A stretch of 34,740 nucleotides of DNA from Ignavibacteria bacterium CG1_02_37_35 (GCA_001871325.1 MNVA01000228.1:1-34740), one strand, 5' to 3'. Shown: positions 15,522 to 23,658, counted from the first letter of the stretch. Notes: generated from the letters alone by a model not told the origin. A program made the numbers and translations.

Positions 15522-16310
15522 TCAATTAACCATCCTTACATCACCAAAGTTCATTACTTCTATTCTATCTTCCGTTCTTAATAGAAGTTGACCGTTCTCG
15601 TCAATGTCGTCAAATACTCCATATATTAATTTGCCGTTTTGGTTCAGACAAATCTTTTCGCCTATCATATCACACTTTTCACGCCAGCTTTGCATTATGG
15701 TGTTTGGTTTGTTCCTTATTTTCCATAAAAGTTCTTCAAAATTATTCAAGAACTCGGCTAAAATTTTTTCTCTTTCTACCTGCTGATTCAGCTCAAGTTT
15801 AAGCGAAGTAGGGGGGTAATTATATTCTTCAATGAATTTAGTTTGGTTTACATTTAACCCTATACCAATGACTGCTTTTTTAATATCCGCACCCAAGGAG
15901 AGTGTTTCAACAAGTATCCCTGCTGCTTTTTTTCTTTTGATTAAAATATCATTCGGCCATTTCACTTCAACTTGTAAATGGAAAAGACTTTCAATAGTTG
16001 AAGCAAGAACCTGGGCAGTGCCCAAATTTAAATAGTTCAATTTGTCTTTCAAATGTTTGTCAATGTTTAGCAGAATAGAAAAAGTTAGGTTTTGTCCTTT
16101 CTCACTTTCCCAGGAGTTTGAAAATCTTCCTTTTCCTTTCAACTGTTTCTCGGCAAAAACAACAGTTCCGTTAACATCTTTACTTGTCTTACTCATCAAA
16201 ACGGAGTTTGTAGAATCTATTTCGTTGAAATAAAGAAAATTTCTTCCGATTGTTTCCGTCTCTAATTTAATATCAAATTGGTTAAAATTGAAGTTTGGTT
16301 GAGTTTCCAT
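15522..16310 (-). CDS. birA: Biotin--[acetyl-CoA-carboxylase] ligase
   Basis: This 262-residue biotin protein ligase makes biotinyl-AMP and attaches biotin to carboxylase carrier domains. The motifs are in order: EIDSTN at 30-35, GKGRFSNSW at 59-67 (the GRGRxxRxW-type biotinyl-AMP loop), KWPND near 115-120 with KAAGILVE following, and GIGLNVN. It lacks the N-terminal winged-helix repressor domain of E. coli BirA, so it should be a ligase without direct regulatory function. The encoded carboxylase beta subunit at the left edge belongs to a biotin enzyme that would depend on it. It is divergent from the heat-shock cluster. Confidence 0.95.
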   Translation of the reverse strand: METQPNFNFNQFDIKLETETIGRNFLYFNEIDSTNSVLMSKTSKDVNGTVVFAEKQLKGKGRFSNSWESEKGQNLTFSILLNIDKHLKDKLNYLNLGTAQVLASTIESLFHLQVEVKWPNDILIKRKKAAGILVETLSLGADIKKAVIGIGLNVNQTKFIEEYNYPPTSLKLELNQQVEREKILAEFLNNFEELLWKIRNKPNTIMQSWREKCDMIGEKICLNQNGKLIYGVFDDIDENGQLLLRTEDRIEVMNFGDVRMVN

Positions 16311-16374
16311 ATTAATCGCTTAGTTATGCATAAATGGCTGATAGTCTGACAGAACCACCAAAGTTTTGCTAATG

Positions 16375-16393
16375 TTGTCAGAAGTTATGACAA
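16375..16393. promoter_or_regulatory. Inverted repeat TTGTCA-N7-TGACAA in the birA/hsp20 divergent region
   Basis: This is a perfect 6 bp inverted repeat with a 7 nt spacer, 65-83 nt upstream of birA and about 135 nt upstream of hsp20. The size and symmetry suit a dimeric regulator operator, but chance is possible in AT-rich DNA. It is not CIRCE-like. Confidence 0.3.
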
Positions 16394-16469
16394 AAATTCA
16401 TTCCAAATAAGTTTCGGGGAAATTGCTGTAATTCTATATAAAATAATAACTTATAACAATATAATGAGT

Positions 16470-16486
16470 TTGGCACAATGGTTGTT
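16470..16486 (+). promoter_or_regulatory. Candidate sigma-54 promoter for hsp20-dnaK
   Basis: TTGGCACAATGGTTGTT matches the -24/-12 pattern TTGGCAC-N5-TTGC, with exactly 10 nt between the -24 GG and the -12 position; the last C of TTGC is T here. It lies 42-58 nt upstream of the hsp20 ATG, a sensible distance. No enhancer-binding-protein gene is in the window. Confidence 0.5.
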
Positions 16487-16527
16487 AATATAAGTTCAAA
16501 AAGTCAAACTATACAAGGAGAAATAAA

Positions 16528-16971
16528 ATGGCACTTATAAAATTTGAACCTTTCAGAGATTTAGAATTTTTGAACTCTAATATAAGGAGATTTTTTGAAG
16601 ATTTCCCGACGACGGCAACAGAATTTAGTTCTGCCTATCATCCTAAAATTGATATTTATGAAGATGATAACAAAATATACTTTGAAGCTGAAGTTCCGGG
16701 TATGAGCAAAAAAGATCTGAACATTTCGGTTCATGAAAATGTTCTGACGATAACCGGAGAGAAGAAAAAAATCACCGAAGACGGAGAAGAAAAAGGAAAA
16801 AATTACTTTAGAACAGAGAGAATTTTCGGTTCTTTTACAAGAAGTTTCACTTTGCCTGATGAGGTTAACACCGAAAAGATTAACGCGAAATTCAGCGAGG
16901 GTATCTTGAAAATAGAAATTGAAAAAGCGATTCCGAAAAAGCCGGAAGAACGAATTATTTCAATCAATTAA
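16528..16971 (+). CDS. Small heat shock protein (Hsp20/alpha-crystallin family)
   Basis: This 147-residue cytoplasmic chaperone has the alpha-crystallin domain from about residue 38. PKIDIYEDDNKIYFEAEVPG opens it, the GVLTI-type strand appears as ENVLTITGEKK, and FSEGILKIEIEKA carries the typical GxLxI pattern near the C-terminus. The very end, RIISIN, contains an I-x-I motif that usually mediates oligomer assembly. It starts at 16528 behind a strong AAGGAGA. It heads a cluster with dnaK and a second, more divergent Hsp20. A candidate sigma-54 promoter lies upstream; neither a CIRCE operator nor a HrcA gene is visible. Confidence 0.94.
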   Translation: MALIKFEPFRDLEFLNSNIRRFFEDFPTTATEFSSAYHPKIDIYEDDNKIYFEAEVPGMSKKDLNISVHENVLTITGEKKKITEDGEEKGKNYFRTERIFGSFTRSFTLPDEVNTEKINAKFSEGILKIEIEKAIPKKPEERIISIN

Positions 16972-16975
16972 TTAT

Positions 16976-16998
16976 AAGGGAAAGAAAATCTTTCCCTT
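16976..16998 (+). other. Perfect 9 bp hairpin between hsp20 and dnaK
   Basis: AAGGGAAAG and CTTTCCCTT pair perfectly around a 5 nt AAAAT loop, 4 nt after the hsp20 stop. There is no long T run, so partial termination, mRNA processing or 3'-end protection of the hsp20 message is more likely than full termination. It could set different hsp20 and dnaK levels. Confidence 0.55.
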
Positions 16999-17024
16999 TC
17001 TTACAATAAATCTTAGGAGAAACA

Positions 17025-18980
17025 ATGGGCAAAATTATTGGAATCGATTTAGGAACAACAAATTCTTGTGTATCTGTCATGGAAGGTAACGATCCGGTTG
17101 TAATACCAAATTCTGAAGGGGGAAGAACAACTCCTTCGGTAGTCGCCTTTTCCAAAAATGGTGAACGATTAGTAGGGCAGCCTGCAAAAAGACAAGCAAT
17201 CACTAATTCAAAACAGACGATCTTTTCGATCAAGCGATTCATGGGAAGAAACGTGAACGAAGTTACCGAGGAAATGAAAAAAGTTCCTTATCAAGTTTTA
17301 GGCGGTGAAAATGGTTCAGCGCGTATAAAAATAAATGATAATCTTTATTCACCTCCGGAAATTTCTGCAATGGTTTTACAGAAAATGAAGAAGACCGCAG
17401 AAGAATATCTTGGTCAGGAAGTTACTGAAGCTGTTATTACCGTGCCTGCATATTTCAATGATTCCCAGCGTCAGGCAACAAAAGATGCGGGAGAAATTGC
17501 CGGTTTAAAAGTTAGAAGAATAATCAATGAACCAACCGCAGCCGCATTAGCTTACGGCTTAGACAAAAAGCATAAAGAACAACTTGTTGCTGTTTACGAT
17601 CTGGGCGGAGGAACATTTGATATTTCCATCTTACAAATTGGTGAAGGTGTTTTTGAAGTTAAATCTTCTAACGGTGACGGTCACCTTGGGGGTGATGACT
17701 TCGACCAACGATTAATTGATCATCTCGCCGATGAGTTTAAAAAACAAGAAGGTCTTGATCTTCGAAATGATGCGATGGCATTGCAGCGCTTGAAAGAAGC
17801 AGCAGAAAAAGCAAAAATTGAACTTTCATCTTCTGCGCAAACTGATGTGAATTTGCCGTTCATTACCGCTACTCAAGATGGACCGAAGCATATGAACATC
17901 ACCATCACAAGAGCAAAGTTTGAACAATTGGTTGATGATTTAATTGAGCGTACAAAAACTCCATGCGAAAAAGCAATTAAAGACGCTGGAGTATCAGCTT
18001 CACAAATTGACGAAGTGATCTTAGTCGGCGGTTCATCAAGAATTCCCAAAGTTCAAGAATTAGTCAAAAATCTTTTTGGAAAAGAACCTCATAAGGGAGT
18101 TAACCCGGATGAAGTAGTTGCAGTTGGTGCGGCAATTCAGGGTGCAGTTTTATCTGGTGAAGTAAAAGATGTCTTATTGCTTGATGTTACACCGCTTTCG
18201 TTAGGTATCGAAACACTTGGCGGAGTAATGACAACTTTAATCCAGGCGAACACTACTATTCCGACCAAGAAGAGTGAAGTATTTTCTACAGCAAGTGATA
18301 ATCAACCATCCGTTGAGATTCATATCCTTCAAGGAGAAAGACCGATGGCAACGGACAACAGAACTCTTGGAAGATTTCATTTAGATGGTATTCCGCCTGC
18401 TCCAAGGGGCATTCCTCAAGTTGAAGTATCTTTCGATATTGATGCAAATGGAATTCTGCATGTTGCGGCTAAAGATAAAGCTACGAATAAAGAGCAAAGT
18501 ATAAAGATCACTTCTTCAAGTGGTTTGAGCAAAGATGAAGTTGAAAAGATGAAGCGCGATGCTCAGGAACATGCAGTTGAAGATAAAAAGAAAAAAGAAG
18601 CGATTGAAGTTAAGAATCAGGCTGATAGCTTAGTGTTTCAAACTAAAAAACAGATTGAGGAATTGAAAGATAAGATTACTCCCGATGCAAAAGAAAAACT
18701 TGAATCCGAAATTAAAAAAGTTGAGGATGCTATCGCTACCAACAATTCTGACACTATTAAAGCAGCTACTGAAGCATTGAACAAAGTCTGGAACGAAATT
18801 GCTTCAACCCTTTATTCACAGGCTAATGCAGGGCAACAGCAGCCGGGAGCCGGATTTAACCCGCAGGATTTCGCTAATATGGGTGGTCAACCGGGTGCTG
18901 AACCGAAAGAATCGAAGAAAGATGAAAAAGAAGTACAAGACGCATCCTATGAAGAAGTTGATGATAAGGATAAAAAGTAA
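17025..18980 (+). CDS. dnaK: Molecular chaperone DnaK (Hsp70)
   Basis: This 651-residue Hsp70 has the N-terminal ATPase domain starting [20 protein letters not shown], with [14 protein letters not shown] (phosphate 2 loop) and [13 protein letters not shown] (adenosine motif). The conserved linker is [19 protein letters not shown], then the substrate-binding beta domain and helical lid follow. The C-terminus is Gly/Gln rich and ends in acidic and lysine residues (EEVDDKDKK), as in bacterial DnaK. It prevents aggregation and refolds proteins with DnaJ and GrpE, which are not encoded here. It lies 53 nt after hsp20 with a hairpin in the gap, and TAGGAG sits 6 nt before the ATG. Confidence 0.98.
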   Translation: MGKIIGIDLGTTNSCVSVMEGNDPVVIPNSEGGRTTPSVVAFSKNGERLVGQPAKRQAITNSKQTIFSIKRFMGRNVNEVTEEMKKVPYQVLGGENGSARIKINDNLYSPPEISAMVLQKMKKTAEEYLGQEVTEAVITVPAYFNDSQRQATKDAGEIAGLKVRRIINEPTAAALAYGLDKKHKEQLVAVYDLGGGTFDISILQIGEGVFEVKSSNGDGHLGGDDFDQRLIDHLADEFKKQEGLDLRNDAMALQRLKEAAEKAKIELSSSAQTDVNLPFITATQDGPKHMNITITRAKFEQLVDDLIERTKTPCEKAIKDAGVSASQIDEVILVGGSSRIPKVQELVKNLFGKEPHKGVNPDEVVAVGAAIQGAVLSGEVKDVLLLDVTPLSLGIETLGGVMTTLIQANTTIPTKKSEVFSTASDNQPSVEIHILQGERPMATDNRTLGRFHLDGIPPAPRGIPQVEVSFDIDANGILHVAAKDKATNKEQSIKITSSSGLSKDEVEKMKRDAQEHAVEDKKKKEAIEVKNQADSLVFQTKKQIEELKDKITPDAKEKLESEIKKVEDAIATNNSDTIKAATEALNKVWNEIASTLYSQANAGQQQPGAGFNPQDFANMGGQPGAEPKESKKDEKEVQDASYEEVDDKDKK

Positions 18981-18990
18981 AAAAAACAAA

Positions 18991-19032
18991 AGTAGTCATT
19001 GGTCGGTAGTCATTTGAAAAAAGATGACTACT
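18991..19032 (+). repeat. TAGTCATTGGTC hairpin repeat, copy after dnaK
   Basis: AGTAGTCAT (18991-18999) or the internal GTAGTCAT (19006-19013) can pair with ATGACTACT (19024-19032). The 12-mer TAGTCATTGGTC is shared with a second element at 21930-21975. The element starts 11 nt after the dnaK stop. Confidence 0.6.
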
Positions 19033-19061
19033 GATCACTAAAAACTAAAAAAGGAGAATGT

Positions 19062-19460
19062 ATGTCTGATAACAAAGATCTCGTAAAAGTTGAAGTTAAA
19101 AACGAGGAAAATTGGGAACAAGCATTTGAACAAGAATGTTTATGCGCTCCTCAAGTTGATGTTTACGAAATAGAAGATGAATTTGTAATGTTGGTTAATC
19201 TGCCGGGTGTTGTGAAAGAAAAGATCAGGATAAAAATCCATGACAATCATCTCATAATTATGGCGAAGAATGACGCCGGTGATGTGCAAAAGAGGAACTA
19301 CATTCTTTCAGAGAGTGCGGCGGGCAATTACTATCGCAAATTCAAAATATCCGATTCCATAAATCTCGACAAAATAGTGGCAAAATATTCTAACGGACAA
19401 TTAATTATTAATTTACCGAAGCAGGAATTTGCCAAACCCAGAACGATAGAGATAATATAA
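19062..19460 (+). CDS. Divergent Hsp20/alpha-crystallin family protein
   Basis: This 132-residue protein has an alpha-crystallin domain: PQVDVYEIEDEFVMLVNLPG opens the domain, KIHDNHLIIMAK is the middle strand, and YSNGQLIINLPKQ carries the late GxLxI-type strand. It ends RTIEII, which may serve as the C-terminal I-x-I anchor. It differs clearly from the Hsp20 encoded before dnaK, with a short acidic N-terminus (SDNKDLVKVEVKNEENWEQ), so the two are not a recent duplication. AAGGAG is well placed before the ATG. The TAGTCATTGGTC hairpin separates it from dnaK; the pair may form mixed oligomers. Confidence 0.88.
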   Translation: MSDNKDLVKVEVKNEENWEQAFEQECLCAPQVDVYEIEDEFVMLVNLPGVVKEKIRIKIHDNHLIIMAKNDAGDVQKRNYILSESAAGNYYRKFKISDSINLDKIVAKYSNGQLIINLPKQEFAKPRTIEII

Positions 19461-19462
19461 AA

Positions 19463-19584
19463 CCCTGGCATGGACGAGCCTAAACCAAGGCGTGTAAGCT
19501 AAATGACCGAAGGTTAGACATGGTTGAATGAAAACCTTCATCCATTCAACATCAATCAGGCATTATAGAGCTTTCCTGCCACGG
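19463..19584 (+). other. Possible structured RNA or folded 3' UTR downstream of hsp20
   Basis: The ends CCCTGGCA and TGCCACGG can pair at 7 of 8 positions and would close a domain of about 120 nt. Inside, GTTGAATG/CATTCAAC (8 bp) and GAAGGTT/AACCTTC (7 bp) are mutually exclusive perfect stems, and GCCT/AGGC forms a small hairpin. A good terminator follows at 19616-19645. The sequence resembles no RNA I recognise (not tmRNA, SRP, RNase P or 6S). It could be a small RNA or just a 3' UTR. Confidence 0.35.
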
Positions 19585-19596
19585 CGAATTATTCAA

Positions 19597-19609
19597 ACTT
19601 TAGTGTTAA
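19597..19609 (+). repeat. 13-mer ACTTTAGTGTTAA, copy 2
   Basis: An identical 13-mer to 849-861 (minus) and 28822-28834. Here it lies just before the terminator and about 120 nt upstream of pcrA, a different position from the other two copies. Confidence 0.5.
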
Positions 19610-19615
19610 GTTATT

Positions 19616-19645
19616 AAAAGCCTCATTTTGTGGGGCTTTTTTATT
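19616..19645 (+). terminator. Rho-independent terminator after the hsp20-dnaK-hsp20 cluster
   Basis: AAAAGCC and GGCTTTTTT form the stem, with the loop region TCATTTTGTGG between them and a run of six T at the end. It closes the heat-shock cluster or the candidate RNA before it. Confidence 0.8.
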
Positions 19646-19698
19646 TCTATCCAACAGTTTTCCTTAAAATAATTTTTCAATAGCAGGGTAATTTTCAT

Positions 19699-19706
19699 TA
19701 TATTTG
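19699..19706 (+). promoter_or_regulatory. Candidate -7 promoter box for pcrA
   Basis: TATATTTG matches TAnnTTTG and lies 24 nt before the pcrA ATG, after a terminator. The -33 element is weak: only a T-rich stretch lies at the right distance. Confidence 0.5.
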
Positions 19707-19729
19707 CAAGTCAAAATTGAAAAGGGTTT

Positions 19730-21916
19730 ATGGTAAGTTTAAAATCATTGAATTCAGAACAAAAAAAAGCTGTTGAATACGACGGCGGTGCATCTTTAAT
19801 TGTAGCAGGGGCAGGTTCCGGCAAGACCCGTGTACTTACGTATAAAATCGCCTATCTTATAGATAAAGGTTACGCGCCTGAATCCATTCTGGCGCTTACT
19901 TTTACGAATAAAGCGGCAAGTGAGATGAAAGAACGTATCAAAGAATTGATCGGGACAAAAGCTCAATATTTATGGATGGGAACGTTCCATTCTCTCTTCG
20001 CAAAAATTCTCCGTATCGAATCCGGGGCGCTTGACTTTTCTGTAAATTTTTCTATCTATGATACGGAAGATTCTTTATCGCTTGTCCAGAACACCATGGC
20101 TGAAATGAACATTTCGACTGAGACAGTAAATCCAAATGCAGTTCGTCATCGCATAAGTTTTCTGAAGAACCACATGATTACACCGGCAGTCTTTAGAAAA
20201 AAAATGATGACTTCATTTATTGATGAAAAGATCGCGGATGTGTATGAAAGATATCAACAGAGAATTCAAGAACATAATGCTATGGACTTTGATGATCTTT
20301 TGTTAAAACCGATCGAATTGTTCAGAAAGAATCCGAAAATTCACCAAAAGTATAAAAAGAAATTTCAATACATCCTTGTTGATGAGTTTCAGGATACGAA
20401 TAAGGCACAGTACGAACTACTAAAAATGCTCGTAAATAAAGAAGAAAAAATTTGTGTTGTTGGAGATGATGCACAAAGTATTTATAGTTGGCGCGGGGCA
20501 GACCTTACCAACATGCTCAACTTTGAAAAAGATTATAATAATGCGAAAACTTTCCGGCTTGAACAAAATTACCGATCTACAAAAACCATTCTCGCAGCAT
20601 CAGACAGCGTAATAAAAAATAATAAAGATCAAATAAGCAAAACCCTTTGGACTGACAATCAAGAGGGAGAATTAGTTGGTTTAATTAAATGTTCCGATGA
20701 AAAAGATGAAGCATATCATATCACCAGAATTATAAAAGACGAAATTCATAATTACAAACGGGGGATGAATGACTTTGCCGTTCTTTACCGCACAAATGCA
20801 CAATCACGTGTTTTAGAAGATGTTTTCCGGCGCGAAAAAATTCCTTATTTAATTATTGGCGGCGTTGAATTTTATAAACGGAAAGAAGTCAAAGATATCG
20901 TTGCTTATTTGCGGGTAATTGCAAATCAAAATGACGAAGAAAGTCTTTTACGCATCATGAATTTTCCTCAGCGCGGAATTGGGATGACTACCATCAAAAG
21001 AATGACAGCCTTTGCACGAAGACACGAGATTACGTTATTCGATACGATGCAGCGTGTCTTTGAGGTTATTGACATTAAAGAGCGGATTCAAAAAAATGTA
21101 AAAGGGTTCAGAATTCTGTTAGACAAATATATCATGCTCAGTGACCGGCTTTCCGTTGGTGAACTAACCAGGTCTTTGATTGATGAACTTGGTATAATTA
21201 AATTGTTTAAGGAAGAAAGCAGCTATGAATCGTTAGCAAGGTTAGATAACGTACAGGAACTTCTTTCTGCAATTACAGATTATTCCACCGAGCATCCGAA
21301 CGTAAAACTAAATGATTACTTACAGGATGTTTCTCTTGCTTCGGACTTAGACTTATTGGATGAAACTAAACAGCACGTAAATTTGATGACGGTTCATAGC
21401 GCGAAAGGATTGGAATTTCCCATCGTATTTGTCTCCGGTTGTGAAGAAGACATCTTTCCCTTATCAAATAGGTTTAGCACTGACGCTTCTATGGATGAAG
21501 AACGAAGATTATTTTATGTAGGAATGACAAGAGCAAAAGAAAAAGTTTTCGTTTCACATGCACGATCCCGCTACAGATTTGGTGAAGTTGCCTATCAAAA
21601 TAGGTCGAGATTTATTGATGAGATTAGTTCGGACACCATCACTGAAGTAACCAGTGGATCGGGTAGAAAAGCTAACAGAAAATCAAAAAAAGAAATCTAT
21701 TACGAATATTTTGAGAATGTTGATTATGTTGATTTTACCCGGGACAAATCAAAACACATAAAAGTCGGCAGCAGAGTAATGCACGATAAATTCGGGCTGG
21801 GCAAAGTGCTTCAGGTTATCGGTGCAGGCGATACGCAAAAAGTAAGTGTTGCTTTTGAAGGGAATAATTTAAAACAACTAATGTTAAAATTTGCAAAATT
21901 AAAAATATTAAATTGA
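19730..21916 (+). CDS. pcrA: ATP-dependent DNA helicase PcrA/UvrD
   Basis: This 728-residue superfamily 1A 3'-5' helicase has AGAGSGKT at residues 26-33 (motif I), TFTNKAASEM (Ia), VDEFQDTN (II), VVGDDAQSIYSWRGA (III), EQNYRST (IV), MTVHSAKGLEFP (V) and VGMTRAKEKVF (VI). The C-terminus, from VGSRVMHDKFGLGKVLQV on, is the Tudor-like domain of PcrA that contacts RNA polymerase. The enzyme acts in nucleotide excision repair, clearing RecA filaments and replication-transcription conflicts. It has its own promoter box and follows a terminator, so it is not part of the heat-shock transcript. Confidence 0.96.
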   Translation: MVSLKSLNSEQKKAVEYDGGASLIVAGAGSGKTRVLTYKIAYLIDKGYAPESILALTFTNKAASEMKERIKELIGTKAQYLWMGTFHSLFAKILRIESGALDFSVNFSIYDTEDSLSLVQNTMAEMNISTETVNPNAVRHRISFLKNHMITPAVFRKKMMTSFIDEKIADVYERYQQRIQEHNAMDFDDLLLKPIELFRKNPKIHQKYKKKFQYILVDEFQDTNKAQYELLKMLVNKEEKICVVGDDAQSIYSWRGADLTNMLNFEKDYNNAKTFRLEQNYRSTKTILAASDSVIKNNKDQISKTLWTDNQEGELVGLIKCSDEKDEAYHITRIIKDEIHNYKRGMNDFAVLYRTNAQSRVLEDVFRREKIPYLIIGGVEFYKRKEVKDIVAYLRVIANQNDEESLLRIMNFPQRGIGMTTIKRMTAFARRHEITLFDTMQRVFEVIDIKERIQKNVKGFRILLDKYIMLSDRLSVGELTRSLIDELGIIKLFKEESSYESLARLDNVQELLSAITDYSTEHPNVKLNDYLQDVSLASDLDLLDETKQHVNLMTVHSAKGLEFPIVFVSGCEEDIFPLSNRFSTDASMDEERRLFYVGMTRAKEKVFVSHARSRYRFGEVAYQNRSRFIDEISSDTITEVTSGSGRKANRKSKKEIYYEYFENVDYVDFTRDKSKHIKVGSRVMHDKFGLGKVLQVIGAGDTQKVSVAFEGNNLKQLMLKFAKLKILN

Positions 21917-21929
21917 TTTTAATTATGAT

Positions 21930-21975
21930 GGTCGTTAGTCATTGGTCAATTGCTAATGACTAATAACCAATGACC
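21930..21975 (+). repeat. TAGTCATTGGTC hairpin repeat, copy after pcrA
   Basis: TTAGTCATT (21935-21943) and AATGACTAA (21955-21963) pair perfectly; alternatively GTCATTGG (21938-21945) pairs with CCAATGAC (21967-21974). It lies 13 nt after the pcrA stop and 22 nt before the phosphofructokinase ATG. It shares its 12-mer core with 18991-19032. Confidence 0.65.
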
Positions 21976-21997
21976 AAGAAAAAATCGGAGTTAAAAA

Positions 21998-23371
21998 ATG
22001 ATAGCACCTAAAAAATTAGCAATTTTAGTTGCCGGTGGACCGGCGCCCGGAATTAACAGTGTAATCGGAGCGGCAACAATCCGCGCTGCGGTTGAAGGAA
22101 TCGAAATTCTCGGGATGAGAGATGGTTTTAGATGGATAATGGAAGGGGATATTACACATATTAAACAGTTAAATATCCACAACGTCAGCCGTATTCACTT
22201 TACCGGCGGTTCGTTTATCGGAATTTCAAGAAGCAATCCCACAAAGGATAAAAAACTTTTAGAAAATACGGTAACTTCTTTATTAAGATTGAATGTTGAT
22301 AAACTCATTACCATCGGCGGGGATGACACTGCATTCAGCGCCATGAAAGTTGAAGAAATGGCTGCTGGAAGAATTCGTGTTGTCCACGTTCCCAAAACAA
22401 TTGATAATGATCTTGATCTTCCGCACGGTATCCCTACGTTCGGATTTCAAACTGCCCGTCATCTGGGTGTTGAAATTGTTAAAAGTTTAATGGTTGATGC
22501 ACAAACTACTTCCCGGTGGTACTTTGTTGTAACGATGGGGAGAAAAGCCGGGCACCTTGCTCTCGGTATCGGAAAAGCTACCGGGGCTACAATGACTTTA
22601 ATCCCCGAAGAATTTCCGAATAAAGTAATTAAGCTCAAGCATATTGTTGATATTATTGTCGGAGCTATCATTAAAAGATTGAGTTACGGAAAAAGCGACG
22701 GTGTTGCGATTCTTGCGGAAGGCTTGGTTGAACATTTAGATCCAAACGATCTTAACGCTTTAGTCGAAGTTGAACGAGATGCCCATAATAATATTAGAAT
22801 TGCTGAAATTAATTTTGGAGAAATTCTTAAATCCAAAGTTCAAGAAAGATTACGTGATTTTGGTATTAAAGAAACAATTGTTGCAAAGAATATTGGTTAT
22901 GAATTACGCTGCGCCGATCCAATTCCATTTGATATGGAATATACCCGCGATCTTGGATTTTCAGCCGCTCAATTTATTTTAGATGGCGGCAATGCAGCGA
23001 TGGTTTCTATTCAAAACGGACATTTTGTTCCTCTTTATTTCAAGGATATTCTTGATCCGGTTACGAATAAAACAAGAGTGAGAATGGTTGACCCGGCTTC
23101 GGAATCATTTTTAATTGCACGAAGATATATGCTTCGATTGAATAAAGCTGACTTTGAAGACCCGCACGAAATTGCTAAATTCGCTGCAACTTGCGGTTTA
23201 ACGATGGAAGAATTCCGCAAACAATTTTATTACATTATTGAGAACGACCAACTTTATATAAAAATTAAAGAAGGTAAAACAAAACTTGTCCCTTCGGAAA
23301 GCAATTTGGCTCATAATGGTAAAATCAAAAAAGTTGAAATTTCCGGGGATGATAGAGCAATAACGAAATAG
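21998..23371 (+). CDS. pfkA: 6-phosphofructokinase, probably pyrophosphate-dependent
   Basis: This 457-residue PFK-family enzyme phosphorylates fructose-6-phosphate at C1. The start AILVAGGPAPGINSVI is the nucleotide-binding loop; PKTIDNDL at residues 132-139 holds the catalytic Asp; MGRKAGHLAL binds the sugar phosphate. At the two positions that separate donor types, it has Asp110 (GGDD, where ATP enzymes have GGDG) and Lys133 (PKTIDND, where ATP enzymes have PGTIDND). Both are the residues of PPi-dependent PFKs, so PPi use and reversibility are predicted. Length above the 320 residues of bacterial ATP-PFK also fits. CGGAG lies 9 nt before the ATG. The symbol is a family label; pfp would apply if PPi use is shown. 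Confidence 0.92.
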   Translation: MIAPKKLAILVAGGPAPGINSVIGAATIRAAVEGIEILGMRDGFRWIMEGDITHIKQLNIHNVSRIHFTGGSFIGISRSNPTKDKKLLENTVTSLLRLNVDKLITIGGDDTAFSAMKVEEMAAGRIRVVHVPKTIDNDLDLPHGIPTFGFQTARHLGVEIVKSLMVDAQTTSRWYFVVTMGRKAGHLALGIGKATGATMTLIPEEFPNKVIKLKHIVDIIVGAIIKRLSYGKSDGVAILAEGLVEHLDPNDLNALVEVERDAHNNIRIAEINFGEILKSKVQERLRDFGIKETIVAKNIGYELRCADPIPFDMEYTRDLGFSAAQFILDGGNAAMVSIQNGHFVPLYFKDILDPVTNKTRVRMVDPASESFLIARRYMLRLNKADFEDPHEIAKFAATCGLTMEEFRKQFYYIIENDQLYIKIKEGKTKLVPSESNLAHNGKIKKVEISGDDRAITK

Positions 23372-23413
23372 GCACTTAGAGAATCACTATTGCTAACGTG
23401 TTAACGATAATTA

Positions 23414-23503
23414 AATATCGAATAATGAACAAGGGAGGATGAATTTCGAAGTGAAAGCAATTTTTGTTTCAACTTCATTATTCGAAATTTCTTGTTCGAT
23501 ATT
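23414..23503. repeat. Long imperfect palindrome between pfkA and the convergent methyltransferase gene
   Basis: AATATCGAA (23414-23422) pairs with TTCGATATT (23495-23503). Inner segments GAATTTCGAA (23441-23450) and TTCGAAATTT (23481-23490) match at 9 of 10 positions, with a bulged GAAGTGAAA/TTTCAACTTC stem inside. This fills much of a 315 nt gene-free stretch (23372-23686), which also holds a second hairpin and a terminator and no credible ORF. Confidence 0.65.
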
Positions 23504-23512
23504 CATTATTAA

Positions 23513-23544
23513 TTTTTCCCTTTAGTTTTTTTTAAAGGGAAAAA
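23513..23544. other. Perfect 12 bp hairpin (TTTTTCCCTTTA / TAAAGGGAAAAA)
   Basis: Arms 23513-23524 and 23533-23544 are exact inverted copies around an 8 nt loop. No T run follows directly in either direction. It may be part of the same dispersed palindrome cluster, or stabilise the 3' end of the pfkA message. Confidence 0.6.
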
Positions 23545-23622
23545 CGTAGTTTTTTAGTTATTGGTTCTGTAACCGGCAATGGGTGTAATATGTATAGTTA
23601 TCATTACGAAATCTTTTAAAAT

Positions 23623-23658
23623 AAAAAGCCTTGGGCATTAATCTGCTCGAGGCTTTTT
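23623..23658. terminator. Bidirectional terminator between pfkA and the methyltransferase fusion
   Basis: AAAAAGCC (23623-23630) and GGCTTTTT (23651-23658) form an outer 8 bp stem with further pairing inside (CTTGGGCA/TGCTCGAG partly). The A run and T run at the ends let it act in both directions, as expected between convergent genes. Confidence 0.8.

Noticed and set aside
16311-17024. CIRCE operator for the heat-shock genes
   Set aside because: No TTAGCACTC-N9-GAGTGCTAA or near match is present.
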